From Pseudomonas sp. Ant30-3 (lineage in GTDB: Bacteria > Pseudomonadota > Gammaproteobacteria > Pseudomonadales > Pseudomonadaceae): 64,000 bases of DNA. Positions 8,802-17,656 of this stretch are shown one piece after another. Made by a program: the position numbers and the translations under genes. The stretch spans positions 44,733 through 108,732 of the forward strand of contig NZ_JMCL01000081.1 in assembly GCF_000690905.1 (NCBI RefSeq). Direction: 5' to 3'. The notes below the pieces were generated by a model. The model did no database searches. It was not told where the DNA came from and saw only the letters and a program-made list of their open reading frames with translations. Within the stretch, counting starts at the first letter, position 1. Each line of letters begins with the position of its first letter.

Positions 8802-10154
8802 TCAGCGCACCAGACAAGGCTGCTTGTTGTTGAAGCTCCAGCCTGGAATCAAGAACTGCATCGCTACACTGTCATCGCGAGCGCCGAGTCCCATGCCTTT
8901 GTACAACTCGTGTGCCTTCGCCACGGCGTCCATGTCGATGTCTACGCCCAGACCGTGTTTGGTTGGCACTTTGACGTAACCCCCTTCGATTTTCAGCGGT
9001 TCCATGGTCAGGTGCTGGCCGTCCTGCCAGATCCAGTGCGTGTCGATCGCGGTGATTTCGCCCGGTGCAGCGGCCGCCACTTGAGTGAACATCGCCAGGG
9101 AAATATCGAAGTGGTTGTTGGAGTGAGAGCCCCAGGTCAGGCCCCATTCATGACACATCTGAGCCACCCGGACTGAGCCCTGCATCGTCCAGAAGTGCGG
9201 ATCGGCAAGCGGGATGTCGACCGATTGCAGCTGGATGGCGTGGCCCATTTCGCGCCAGTCGGTAGCGATCATGTTGGTCGCGGTTTTCAGGCCAGTGGCG
9301 CGACGGAATTCGGCCATGACTTCACGACCCGAATAGCCGTTTTCGGCACCGCACGGATCTTCGGCGTAGGCGAGTACGTGATGCTGGTCACGGCACAAGC
9401 GGATGGCTTCTTTCAGCGACCATGCGCCATTGGGATCGAGCGTAATGCGCGCATCGGGAAAACGTTCGGCCAGTGCGGTAACGGCTTCGATTTCTGCATC
9501 GCCGCTCAGCACGCCGCCTTTGAGTTTGAAATCGTTGAAGCCATATTTTGCTTTTGCCGCTTCGGCCAGGCGCACCACGGCTTCAGCGGTCATGGCTTTC
9601 TCGTGACGCAGGCGGAACCAGTCGTTATCTGCATCCGACTCGTTGCGGTAGGCCAGATCCGTGACATCGCGATCCCCGATGTAAAACAGATAACCGAGCA
9701 TTTTTACTGCATCACGTTGCTGCCCTTCGCCCAGCAGTGCAGCGACCGGAACCTCCAGGAATTGCCCCAGCAGATCGAGCAGGGCAGCTTCCATCGCAGT
9801 CACGGCGTGAATGGTGATGCGCAGATCGAAGGTTTGCAGTCCGCGACCGGCGGCGTCACGCGATGCAAAGGTGGTGCGCATCTGGTTGAGGATGCGCTGG
9901 TACTGACCGATCGGCTGGCCGATCACCAGCCCGCGCGCGTCTTCGAGGGTTTCGCGAATGCGCTCGCCACCCGGGACTTCACCCACGCCGGTATTGCCGG
10001 CGCTGTCTTTGAGAATGACGATGTTGCGGGTGAAGAACGGCCCGTGTGCGCCGCTCAGGTTCAGCAACATGCTGTCGTGGCCGGCGACCGGGATGACTTG
10101 AAAACTGGTGATAACAGGTGACTTGGAGCTGTTGGCGGCGTGTTCAGCGTTCAT
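8802..10154 (-). CDS. gudD: Glucarate dehydratase
   Basis: A 450-residue enolase-superfamily enzyme that dehydrates D-glucarate to 5-keto-4-deoxyglucarate. The mandelate-racemase-type barrel shows the catalytic Lys motif FKLKGG, the metal ligands LDPNGAW and AEDPCG, and the His loop SHSNNHFDIS. The length fits GudD. The ATG at 10154 has CAGGAA upstream, while an upstream in-frame Met lacks one. It lies 43 bp behind the glucarate transporter gene, forming a two-gene operon. Confidence 0.93.
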   Translation of the reverse strand: MNAEHAANSSKSPVITSFQVIPVAGHDSMLLNLSGAHGPFFTRNIVILKDSAGNTGVGEVPGGERIRETLEDARGLVIGQPIGQYQRILNQMRTTFASRDAAGRGLQTFDLRITIHAVTAMEAALLDLLGQFLEVPVAALLGEGQQRDAVKMLGYLFYIGDRDVTDLAYRNESDADNDWFRLRHEKAMTAEAVVRLAEAAKAKYGFNDFKLKGGVLSGDAEIEAVTALAERFPDARITLDPNGAWSLKEAIRLCRDQHHVLAYAEDPCGAENGYSGREVMAEFRRATGLKTATNMIATDWREMGHAIQLQSVDIPLADPHFWTMQGSVRVAQMCHEWGLTWGSHSNNHFDISLAMFTQVAAAAPGEITAIDTHWIWQDGQHLTMEPLKIEGGYVKVPTKHGLGVDIDMDAVAKAHELYKGMGLGARDDSVAMQFLIPGWSFNNKQPCLVR

Positions 10155-10197
10155 GGCAAATTCCTGCAAATGAGTTCATTCAGCGATCGATGAAAAA

Positions 10198-11565
10198 TCA
10201 GTGGGTTTTGCTGACGGTCACTGTGGGTGCTGCGGCGATCGGCGGGGTTAATAGGGACGACGATTTCGGCGAGGTCCTGGCGAAAAACACCAGGATCGCG
10301 GCCAGTATCGACGTGCCGGCCAGGCCGTAGAGACCGCCCTGAATCGAGCCGGTGGTCTGCTCGAGAAAACCGAAAGTCGTCGGTGCGACGAAGCCGCCGA
10401 GGTTGCCGACCGAGTTGATCAAGGCGATCACTGCCGCAGCAATCCGTGCATCCAGGTAGCCTTGAGGAATCGGCCAGAACAGCGACGATGCCGATTTGAA
10501 GCCGATGGCGGCGAAGCAAATGGCCACGAAGGCGAAGATCGGCCCGCCGGTGGTCGAGAGGAACATGCCGGCAGCGGCGATTAACAAGGCAGTGGCAACC
10601 CAGGCCTGCTGGAATTTGAACTTGCCGGACAACGCCGCGAAGCTGTACATCGCAATGATGGAAATCAGCCACGGAATCGAGTTGAAAAAGCCGACCTGGA
10701 TGTCGCTCAGGTCGCCCATTTTCTTGATGATGCTCGGCAGCCAGAACGTCGCGGCATAGATCGTCAACTGAATGCAGAAGTACAGCGCGCAGAACAGCAC
10801 GATCTGCCGATCTCTGAGCAACTTGCCGATCGTGGGTTTGACCGTGGTCAGCGCTTCACGCGCACGCTGTTCCTGGTCGATGGCGTCTACCAGCGCATCC
10901 TGCTCTTCGCGGCTCAGCCACTTGGCGTCATGAGGTTTGGAGTCGAGCCAGAACCACACGAAGAAGCCCAGAAACACCGAGGCCAGACCTTCGATGGCGA
11001 ACATCCACTGCCAGCCCTTGAAGCCGAAGCCGTCGATCTGCAGCAGAACACCCGACAGCGGGCCGGAAATCAGCGATGCAATGGCCGAGCCGCTGAGGAA
11101 AATCGCGATGGCTTTACCGCGCTCCACGCCTGGCAACCAGCGGGTGAAATAGTAGATCACGCCAGGGAAGAAGCCGGCTTCAGCAACGCCGAGCAGGAAG
11201 CGCAGGATGTAGAAATGGGTTTCGTTCTGGATGAACGCCATCATCGTGGCGACGATGCCCCAGGTGAACATGATGCGGGTCAGCCAGATTCGAGCGCCGA
11301 CTTTTTGCAGCAGCATGTTGGACGGTACTTCGAAGAGGGCGTAGCCGATGAAGAACAGGCCTGCGCCCAGCCCGTACGCGGCTGCACCGATACCGAGGTC
11401 ATGTTCCATGTGCGTGCGCACGAAACCGATATTGACCCGGTCGATGTAGTTGAGGATGAACATGATGACGAAAAGCGGGAGTACGTGTCTCTTCACTTTA
11501 CGGACGGCGTGAGCCAGGACTGAATCTTCTGCCGGTGCGACAGACGCATTGCTTGAATTGGTCAC
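10198..11565 (-). CDS. gudP: MFS transporter, glucarate/galactarate type
   Basis: A 455-residue major facilitator of the anion:cation symporter family, with about 12 hydrophobic segments. The first helix region carries NYIDRVNIGFVRTHM, close to the GudP/GarP/ExuT signature. The cytoplasmic loop after TM6 contains EEQDALVDAIDQEQ. It should import D-glucarate or galactarate for the downstream dehydratase. Operator-like sites lie upstream. Confidence 0.9.
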   Translation of the reverse strand: MTNSSNASVAPAEDSVLAHAVRKVKRHVLPLFVIMFILNYIDRVNIGFVRTHMEHDLGIGAAAYGLGAGLFFIGYALFEVPSNMLLQKVGARIWLTRIMFTWGIVATMMAFIQNETHFYILRFLLGVAEAGFFPGVIYYFTRWLPGVERGKAIAIFLSGSAIASLISGPLSGVLLQIDGFGFKGWQWMFAIEGLASVFLGFFVWFWLDSKPHDAKWLSREEQDALVDAIDQEQRAREALTTVKPTIGKLLRDRQIVLFCALYFCIQLTIYAATFWLPSIIKKMGDLSDIQVGFFNSIPWLISIIAMYSFAALSGKFKFQQAWVATALLIAAAGMFLSTTGGPIFAFVAICFAAIGFKSASSLFWPIPQGYLDARIAAAVIALINSVGNLGGFVAPTTFGFLEQTTGSIQGGLYGLAGTSILAAILVFFARTSPKSSSLLTPPIAAAPTVTVSKTH

Positions 11566-11612
11566 AATTCAAAACTCCCACTGATTATTTTTATGCGGGT
11601 TTATGGTGTCAG

Positions 11613-11623
11613 TCATCATACAA
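11613..11623. promoter_or_regulatory. Half-conserved GntR/FadR-type operator
   Basis: TCATCATACAA keeps the right half (ATACAA) of the perfect site at 11810-11820. It lies 48 bp upstream of the gudP start, where a repressor would block transcription. No GntR gene is in the window, so the regulator must be elsewhere. Confidence 0.35.
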
Positions 11624-11809
11624 GTAGATTTTTTGCCCTGCAACGGCGGTAAGCCGTGTTTCTTTGCATAAGGGGCTGGGGTATGTGGCGATAATGGTTA
11701 TTTATGCCAGTGTTTATTGGGTGTAATACAGGGGGGGCTTGCCAGGGGGGTTTGCTGTGAGGGTTTTTCAGTTGGCGGAAACGATAACTCGCCGTAGCTA
11801 TTTGATGTG

Positions 11810-11820
11810 TTGTCATACAA
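11810..11820. promoter_or_regulatory. GntR/FadR-type operator-like palindrome
   Basis: TTGTCATACAA fits the FadR-subfamily consensus TNGTNNNACNA exactly. It is about 245 bp upstream of gudP. Sugar-acid operons are commonly controlled by FadR-subfamily regulators, so this site probably belongs to gudPD control. Confidence 0.4.
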
Positions 11821-11935
11821 GAGGTGTTGCTAATCGATCAGTCTGGATGGTGCCCCCGCAGTGCAGGTTTGCACCGCAGGAGCTGTCCGGATCGAGGTCA
11901 TGGCGGGTGACTCAGATCGCCATTTTGCTGAACAA

Positions 11936-12997
11936 TCAGGGAATCAGGCGAGACTTGCGCAGTTTCTCGAACACGTCGAAAAACGCTTGATCGCTCGCTT
12001 GATAGGCAGTGAAGCCCATGGCCCTGCTTTTCGACATGTCGGTGACCACCTCGATCGGGCGACCCAGATCTGCATCGGTGTGCCATGGTGAAGTCAGTCG
12101 GCTGATATCCGATTCATTCAGCCCATGTTCGGCAACGACCTGCTGCCAGACGGTTTGGTCATCCGCCATCTGTGTCTCCAGTGGCGAGACGGTTGCGGGG
12201 AAATCGGCGGGCTGCACCCCGAAGTAATCGGCGATTCGGCCCCACATCCATTTCCAGCGGAACACGTCGCCATTGGTGACGTTGAAGGCCTGATTGGCCG
12301 CTTCGGGCGTGGTGGCGGCCCACAATTGTTGCGCCGCCAGTTGCCTGGCATCGGTCATGTCCGTGAGGCTGTCCCATTGCACACGGGACCCAGGGAACAC
12401 AAAAGGGCGGCCGGTGTGTTTGCAGATGCTGGCGTAGACGGCGAGGGTGGTTGCCATGTTCATCGCGTTGCCCACGGCGACACCCGTGACGGTATGAGGC
12501 CGGTGCACGCTCCAGGTGAAGCCGTCCTTTTCGGCGGCGGCGAACACTTCGTCTTCCTGGGCGTAATAGAAATTTTCGATGTCCAGACGACCCTGTTCTT
12601 CGCGGAACGGAGTTTGCGGCAGGCTGCCTTTGCCATACGCTTCGAAGGGCCCCAGGTAGTGCTTCAAGCCGGTTACCAGCGCTACATGCTGAACACTTTG
12701 CGCCGGGCGAACCGCGTCGAGGACGTTGCGCACCATAGCGCCGTTGACGCGGATGTTGTCCGCTTCCGTGGCTTGCCGCGACCACGTGGTGATGAACACA
12801 TGGGTCGGTTTCAAATCCGCCAGCGCTTGCTTCAACGACGACGGGTCTTGCAGGTCCGCAGCCACTGGAATCACTCCCGGTGCCGGGGCGGGGTTACGGG
12901 AAAGCGCTGCAACCTGCCATTTATTGTCGATGAGTAACTGGGTGATGGCGCTGCCAACGATGCCGCTGGCGCCCACGATCAATGCTGTCTGGGTCAT
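11936..12997 (-). CDS. PRISE-type short-chain reductase (progesterone 5-beta-reductase/iridoid synthase-like)
   Basis: A 353-residue NAD(P)H-dependent reductase of the extended SDR fold. The nucleotide-binding Rossmann motif GASGIVGS is at residues 9-16. The motif NFYYAQED replaces the usual YxxxK and is diagnostic of the PRISE family. This family reduces enones, known best from plant steroid and iridoid pathways; bacterial members act on small enones in vitro. The gene is single and ends 370 bp before the glucarate operon. The substrate is unknown. Confidence 0.85.
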   Translation of the reverse strand: MTQTALIVGASGIVGSAITQLLIDNKWQVAALSRNPAPAPGVIPVAADLQDPSSLKQALADLKPTHVFITTWSRQATEADNIRVNGAMVRNVLDAVRPAQSVQHVALVTGLKHYLGPFEAYGKGSLPQTPFREEQGRLDIENFYYAQEDEVFAAAEKDGFTWSVHRPHTVTGVAVGNAMNMATTLAVYASICKHTGRPFVFPGSRVQWDSLTDMTDARQLAAQQLWAATTPEAANQAFNVTNGDVFRWKWMWGRIADYFGVQPADFPATVSPLETQMADDQTVWQQVVAEHGLNESDISRLTSPWHTDADLGRPIEVVTDMSKSRAMGFTAYQASDQAFFDVFEKLRKSRLIP

Positions 12998-13075
12998 AAG
13001 GTTCTCCGGTGAATAGTTTTCTGAGCCCGCGTGCGTGGCGGAGGTTCAACCGGATCGGTTCCAGCAGCCCGTCAA

Positions 13076-13960
13076 TCAGCGAAAAATCAACGATTGATGC
13101 GCAGCGCCGCCGGTGCGTGCGCCGTCACCCACGGCGATGGCGACATTGCCGGCCGCGACGGCTGCATCACCGCAGGCAAACACGCCCGTCACACTGGTTT
13201 CACGCATCGCGTCGACCTTGATGAAATCGCCCATTGGCCCAGGTTCGAACTCACAGCCCAGTTGTTCGGCCAGTGGCGCCGCCATGTGGCAACGCGGCAG
13301 TACGAACACCCCCGCCAGTGGCAAGATTCTGCCGCTGCTCAACGTCACGTCGGCGTGCCCGCTCAGGGATTTCACCGAGTCGCGCTCCAGGGCCACGCCG
13401 CGTCGTTGCAGGCTGGCCAACTGCTCGGCGTCCGGCTCGAACGCTTCATTAAGCAGCAGCGTAGTCGGCCCCCAGTCGGGCAGCATCAGGGCGTGGTGCA
13501 TGGACAGTGGACCGGTCGCGAGAACACCGATCGGGCCTTGATTCAACTCGTACCCGTGACAATACGGGCAGTGGAATACCGATTGGCCCCAGCGCTCCGC
13601 CAAACCAGGAATGGCCGGTAATTCGTCGGTCACGCCCGTCGCCAGGATCAGCCGTCGACCGGCGAACGACTGGCCATCGGCGAGGATGATCTCAAATTCA
13701 TTGCCACGCTTGACCGCCCGGGCCGCCAGCTCGGAAATCCATTCAACGTTGGGATACGCCAGTAACTGCGTGCGCGCATCGCTGGCGATCAAGGCCGGGT
13801 CTCGCCCGTCCTGTCCAAGGAAACCGTGGGAATGGTGGGCGAAGCGATTGCGTCGCTGTCCGCCGTCGATCACCAGCACTTTGCGACGTGCGCGCGCCAC
13901 CTGCAGGCCTGCGGAAATTCCGGCATAACTGCCGCCAACGATGATGATGTCGTAGACCAT
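13076..13960 (-). CDS. NAD(P)/FAD-dependent oxidoreductase, thioredoxin-reductase-like
   Basis: A 294-residue flavoprotein. The FAD site is IIVGGSYAGISAG near the N-terminus. The redox pair CPYC sits in FHCPYCHGYE, as in thioredoxin reductases, and the C-terminal FAD motif GVFACGDAA is present. The ATG at 13960 is preceded by GGAG; the open frame extends 156 bp further but overlaps the promoter of the divergent Rrf2 gene. It is divergent from an Rrf2 regulator, with only 142 bp between starts, so the regulator very likely controls it. Confidence 0.88.
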   Translation of the reverse strand: MVYDIIIVGGSYAGISAGLQVARARRKVLVIDGGQRRNRFAHHSHGFLGQDGRDPALIASDARTQLLAYPNVEWISELAARAVKRGNEFEIILADGQSFAGRRLILATGVTDELPAIPGLAERWGQSVFHCPYCHGYELNQGPIGVLATGPLSMHHALMLPDWGPTTLLLNEAFEPDAEQLASLQRRGVALERDSVKSLSGHADVTLSSGRILPLAGVFVLPRCHMAAPLAEQLGCEFEPGPMGDFIKVDAMRETSVTGVFACGDAAVAAGNVAIAVGDGARTGGAAHQSLIFR

Positions 13961-14102
13961 GATGACCACTCCGTGCTCTTCAAGAGCGCTCGATAAATTC
14001 TCGACACACCGTAAGTTACGTGAAAGCAGGCTGTCAATGGTCTCGTAACTTTCGATGTAGCGATTCATACTCGGCGCATCTATTTGCCCGGATTCGTCGT
14101 CT

Positions 14103-14543
14103 ATGAGAACCGACACTCGCCTGTCACGGATGCTTCACGTGCTGATTCACATCGCACGTCACGATCAGCCCGCCACTTCCGACACCATTGCGCAGATGCT
14201 CGGCACCAACCCGGTGGTGGTGCGCCGGACCATGGCGTTGCTCAAGGAGGAGGGCTATGTTCGTTCGGAGAAGGGCCATCGCGGCGGCTGGACCCTGGCC
14301 AAACCGTTGACGCAAATAACCTTGCTGGATATTCACCAGGCGCTGGGTTCGTCTTCGCTGTTCGCCATTGGCCTGTCCACTGACCACCCCGAATGTCTGG
14401 TGGAACAAGCGGTGAATGCGGCGCTCACCGACGCATTCAATGCCGCTCAGGCGCTGCTGATCGCGCGTTTGGGCAGCGTTACGCTGGAGCAGTTGGCGCA
14501 GGATTTTGAAGCGCGTTTCAACGGTGTGGAAAAGCGGGTCTGA
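14103..14543 (+). CDS. Rrf2-family transcriptional regulator
   Basis: A 146-residue protein with an N-terminal winged helix: LSRMLHVLIHIARHD, then TSDTIAQMLGTNPVVVRRTM as recognition region and the wing KGHRGGWTLAKP. It has a single Cys (in PECLVEQ), so it cannot hold the three-Cys Fe-S cluster of IscR/NsrR and probably senses something else. Rrf2 proteins of this subtype usually repress a divergent oxidoreductase, matching the gene arrangement here. Confidence 0.85.
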   Translation: MRTDTRLSRMLHVLIHIARHDQPATSDTIAQMLGTNPVVVRRTMALLKEEGYVRSEKGHRGGWTLAKPLTQITLLDIHQALGSSSLFAIGLSTDHPECLVEQAVNAALTDAFNAAQALLIARLGSVTLEQLAQDFEARFNGVEKRV

Positions 14544-14696
14544 CCGGGTGGTGCCCGCAAGCTGTGCCCTGTGTATCCACGATCGACCGAGAAAACTTTT
14601 TTGGCGGGCGACTTTTTGCTTCGCCTGACGTCCAACCCTGAGACTGCCAACATGGCTTACCAACCTCAGACAGCTGGCCTCAGCTAAGGACGGACG

Positions 14697-15137
14697 ATGA
14701 CCTTTTTCATTTTTCTTATAGCCTGCGGTGCCGCGGCGAGCACCGGCATCCTGTTCAAACCCGGCCAATGGTACAACGAGCTGAAGAAGCCCGGCTTCAC
14801 GCCACCCAACTGGCTGTTTCCGGTGGCCTGGACGATCATTTATCTGCTGCTAGCCTGGGTCGGCTATCGCTTGACGCTGTTACCCGGCAGCCAGTTGCTG
14901 TTGGCATTATGGGCGGCGCAGATCGCCCTAAACACGCTTTGGACACCAGTGTTTTTCGGCGCGCACCAGATCTTTGCCGCCCTGATGATCCTCGTGCTTC
15001 TGTGGCTGGTGGTAGCGTATATGGTGGTGATGGCGTTGCGTTTTGATCTGGTGACCGGGCTGATCCTGTTTCCTTACCTTGCCTGGCTATCGGTGGCTGC
15101 AGCGCTTAATTTTTCCATCCTGCGCAACAATCGCTGA
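14697..15137 (+). CDS. tspO: TspO/MBR family membrane protein
   Basis: A 146-residue protein with five hydrophobic segments. Typical TspO motifs are WYNELKKPGFTPPNWLFPVAW in the first loop (key residues W, Y, K, P, P, W) and the Asn of NTLWTPVFF. The family binds porphyrins and other small hydrophobics and is tied to stress and tetrapyrrole handling. It stands alone, 153 bp after the Rrf2 gene. Its end is 17 bp from the convergent DUF1850 gene. Confidence 0.9.
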   Translation: MTFFIFLIACGAAASTGILFKPGQWYNELKKPGFTPPNWLFPVAWTIIYLLLAWVGYRLTLLPGSQLLLALWAAQIALNTLWTPVFFGAHQIFAALMILVLLWLVVAYMVVMALRFDLVTGLILFPYLAWLSVAAALNFSILRNNR

Positions 15138-15154
15138 GTCGTCTGTCGCTCTGT

Positions 15155-15550
15155 TCAGTGCAGAGCGGCAATCTCGCAGCCCCACAGCTGTACGGACGGC
15201 TGGCCACTGTCCGGAGCGCCAATCCATTTGCTGAACGGGTGACAGCTGCCGTCGAAACACAGCTGGTAATCGCCCGCTTCCGGTGTCCTGCCTAGGTTCA
15301 ACGATGGCAACGGCGGCAACGCCCGACGGTAGTGCCAGCTACCGTCGACCAAGCGTGCCTCTGCAGGGATTTCCATGCCCGCGCCATTTCCCCGCACCCG
15401 CGCTTCACCCAGCACCAGCCCTTGTGCGGTGACGCGGTAGTCTTCCTCCCAGCGGATCTTTTCGACGGTGTGTTCCCACGCCAGGGTGAAATTGACGATG
15501 GGAAGCTGAGCCCAAACCACTCCCGCCAGGCCCAGGCACACACCGATCAT
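15155..15550 (-). CDS. DUF1850 protein, TAXI-TRAP transporter partner
   Basis: A 131-residue protein with an N-terminal signal/anchor (about residues 1-18), then a compact beta-rich domain with HTVEKIRWEEDYRV and CFDGSCHPFSKWIG (two Cys). DUF1850 genes regularly follow fused TRAP permeases, and this one overlaps the permease stop by 4 bp (ATGA). A periplasmic accessory role in transport is likely but unproven. The same frame is open much further upstream inside the permease gene; I use the coupled ATG at 15550. Confidence 0.85.
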   Translation of the reverse strand: MIGVCLGLAGVVWAQLPIVNFTLAWEHTVEKIRWEEDYRVTAQGLVLGEARVRGNGAGMEIPAEARLVDGSWHYRRALPPLPSLNLGRTPEAGDYQLCFDGSCHPFSKWIGAPDSGQPSVQLWGCEIAALH

Positions 15551-17574
15551 GCCTGTGCCAGTCGGGTGTGTCGCGAGCGCCACAGGTGCTGGGCGATGAT
15601 CAGCGCGCCGAGCGCGAAACCGATCTCGTCGGTGAGCGGCAGTGCGACCACCAGCAAGGCGCCCGCAGCGAAGCTTGCCAAGCGTTCCCACATCGGCATC
15701 TTCTGTTGCAGAAAACCGGTGGACGCCATGCCCCACAAGCCGACTGCCAACACAGTCTTGATCAGCATGTAGGCGGTCATCCACAGGCTGTCGCCTTGCA
15801 TCATCAGCGCCGGGTTGTAGACAGCCATGAACGGGATGACGAACCCGGCCAGGGCAATCCGCACCGCCCACAGGCTGATCTTGAAACCTGATTCCCTGGC
15901 GATGGGCGCGGCGGCAAAGCAGGCCAGCGCTACCGGCGGCGTCAGGTCGGCAAGGATGCCGAAATAAAACACGAACATGTGCGAAACGATCAGCGGCACG
16001 CCCAGTTCCAGCAGTGCAGGCGCAGCAATGGAGCTGGTGATGATGTAGTTTGGAATGGTCGGAATGCCCATGCCCAGCACCAGGCAGGTGATCATCGTCA
16101 GGATCAGTGACAGCAGCAGGTTGTCCCGCCCGATCGCCAATATGTAACCGGCGAACGTCGACGCCACGCCGGTCAGTGACACCACGCCGATGATGGTCCC
16201 GACCAGCACGCAGGCGATCCCCACAGGCACCGCGTGACGTGCGCCGTCAACCAGCGCGAACAGGCAGATTTCCAGCGTCTCGCGGCCGCCCTTGATGAAC
16301 CAGCACACCAGCACCAATGCGGCGATGACCGCGAAAATCACGCCGATGCCGAGCTGGAAGAAACCCACGCAGAGCACGCCTAGCGCCACCCAGAAGGCGC
16401 AGCGCAAGGCGAAGCTGGAGACTCTCAGAATGATCGCCGAACCGAGGATCACGATGGCCGTCAGCGCCAGCCCGACCATCCCCGAAAACAGTGGTGTGCG
16501 ACCGGAAAACAGCAGGTAGACCAGGACCAGCAGCGGGATCAGCAGGTACCAGTTTTCCTTGATCGCCCCCAGTGCACTCGGGCATTGATCTTTCGGCAGG
16601 CCCTTGAGGTTGGAGCGTTTGGCTTCCAGGTGGACCATCCAGAAGACCGAGCCGAAGTAGAGCATCGCGGGGATCAATGCCGCTTTGGCTACCTCCACGT
16701 ACGGCACGTTGATGGTCTCGGCCATGATGAACGCCACCGCGCCCATGACCGGCGGCATGATCTGGCTGCCCATGCTCGACGTAGCTTCGACGCCACCGGC
16801 AAATGCCGCGCGATAGCCGAAGCGCTTCATTAATGGAATGGTGAACTGCCCGGTGGTGACGACGTTGGCAATCCCCGACCCGGTGATGGTGCCCATCAAG
16901 GCCGATGAAACCACCGCGACCTTCGCCGGGCCACCGAGCTTGTGGCCGAATATGCCCATGGCGAAATCGGTGAACAGTTTGATCATCCCGGCTTGCTCAA
17001 GAAATGAACCGAACAGGATGAACAGAAAGATATAGGTGGCCGACACGTACGTCGGCGTGCCGTACAAACCCTCGGTGCCAAATGACAGCTGATTGATGAT
17101 CTGATCGAAGCCGTAACCCCGATGAGCCAACTCGCCCGGCAAGAATTCACCGAGTAAACCGTAGGCGAGGAACAGCCCGCAAATGATCGGCAACGCGATG
17201 CCCATCACCCGGCGTGCTGCTTCGAACACCAGAATGATCAAGACCAGCCCCACGACGATGTCGCTGGGCGTCAGGTCGCCTGAGCGCTGGATCAGGTCCG
17301 CCTCGAACACCCATTGATAAATCGCGGTGCTGATAGCGGCCAGACTCAGCAGCCAGGCCAGCGGTTGCCACGGCCGGCTTCTGCCGTAGGCGGGGTAGCT
17401 CAAAAACACCACCCACAGCAGGAAGCCCACGTGCACGGCGCGCAACACCTGGCTGGACACCGGCGAAAACGCAGCGGTGACGATCTGAAAGACTGAAAAC
17501 GCCAGCGCCACGTAAAACAGGGTTTTTGGCCAGTCCCGCGGGTTCGCCGGAATACCGTGCTGATCTTCACTCAT
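15547..17574 (-). CDS. TRAP transporter fused permease subunit (DctQM type)
   Basis: A 675-residue membrane protein. The small 4-helix part is fused to the large 12-helix part, as in TAXI-type TRAP systems. Conserved core signatures include SSMGSQIMPPVMGAVAF and the second scoop repeat LGMGIPTIPNYI. It should import an organic acid with sodium using the periplasmic TAXI protein encoded just upstream. A 12-bp-stem hairpin lies in the short gap before it. Confidence 0.93.
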   Translation of the reverse strand: MSEDQHGIPANPRDWPKTLFYVALAFSVFQIVTAAFSPVSSQVLRAVHVGFLLWVVFLSYPAYGRSRPWQPLAWLLSLAAISTAIYQWVFEADLIQRSGDLTPSDIVVGLVLIILVFEAARRVMGIALPIICGLFLAYGLLGEFLPGELAHRGYGFDQIINQLSFGTEGLYGTPTYVSATYIFLFILFGSFLEQAGMIKLFTDFAMGIFGHKLGGPAKVAVVSSALMGTITGSGIANVVTTGQFTIPLMKRFGYRAAFAGGVEATSSMGSQIMPPVMGAVAFIMAETINVPYVEVAKAALIPAMLYFGSVFWMVHLEAKRSNLKGLPKDQCPSALGAIKENWYLLIPLLVLVYLLFSGRTPLFSGMVGLALTAIVILGSAIILRVSSFALRCAFWVALGVLCVGFFQLGIGVIFAVIAALVLVCWFIKGGRETLEICLFALVDGARHAVPVGIACVLVGTIIGVVSLTGVASTFAGYILAIGRDNLLLSLILTMITCLVLGMGIPTIPNYIITSSIAAPALLELGVPLIVSHMFVFYFGILADLTPPVALACFAAAPIARESGFKISLWAVRIALAGFVIPFMAVYNPALMMQGDSLWMTAYMLIKTVLAVGLWGMASTGFLQQKMPMWERLASFAAGALLVVALPLTDEIGFALGALIIAQHLWRSRHTRLAQA

Positions 17575-17619
17575 TAACTGCCTGCCTCATGATCACAATG
17601 CAAAGAAGGGTGATGCGCG

Positions 17620-17648
17620 GGCGCAGCGGCAGGGTATGCCGCTGCGCC
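17620..17648 (-). terminator. Intercistronic hairpin between TAXI binding protein and TRAP permease
   Basis: GGCGCAGCGGCA (17620-17631) and TGCCGCTGCGCC (17637-17648) form a perfect 12-bp stem with a 5-nt loop. It lies in the 82-bp gap after the binding-protein stop. There is no T-run. Such structures commonly protect the upstream message and give more binding protein than permease. Confidence 0.6.
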
Positions 17649-17656
17649 ACGCGTCA

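Larger units (their letters stand above)
11566..11935. other. 370-bp gap with gudP control region
   Basis: No credible gene. It holds the promoter side of gudP and two operator-like sites listed separately. The rest is G-rich on the plus strand with no hairpin plus T-run that I can see. Short open frames here lack start context. Confidence 0.6.
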
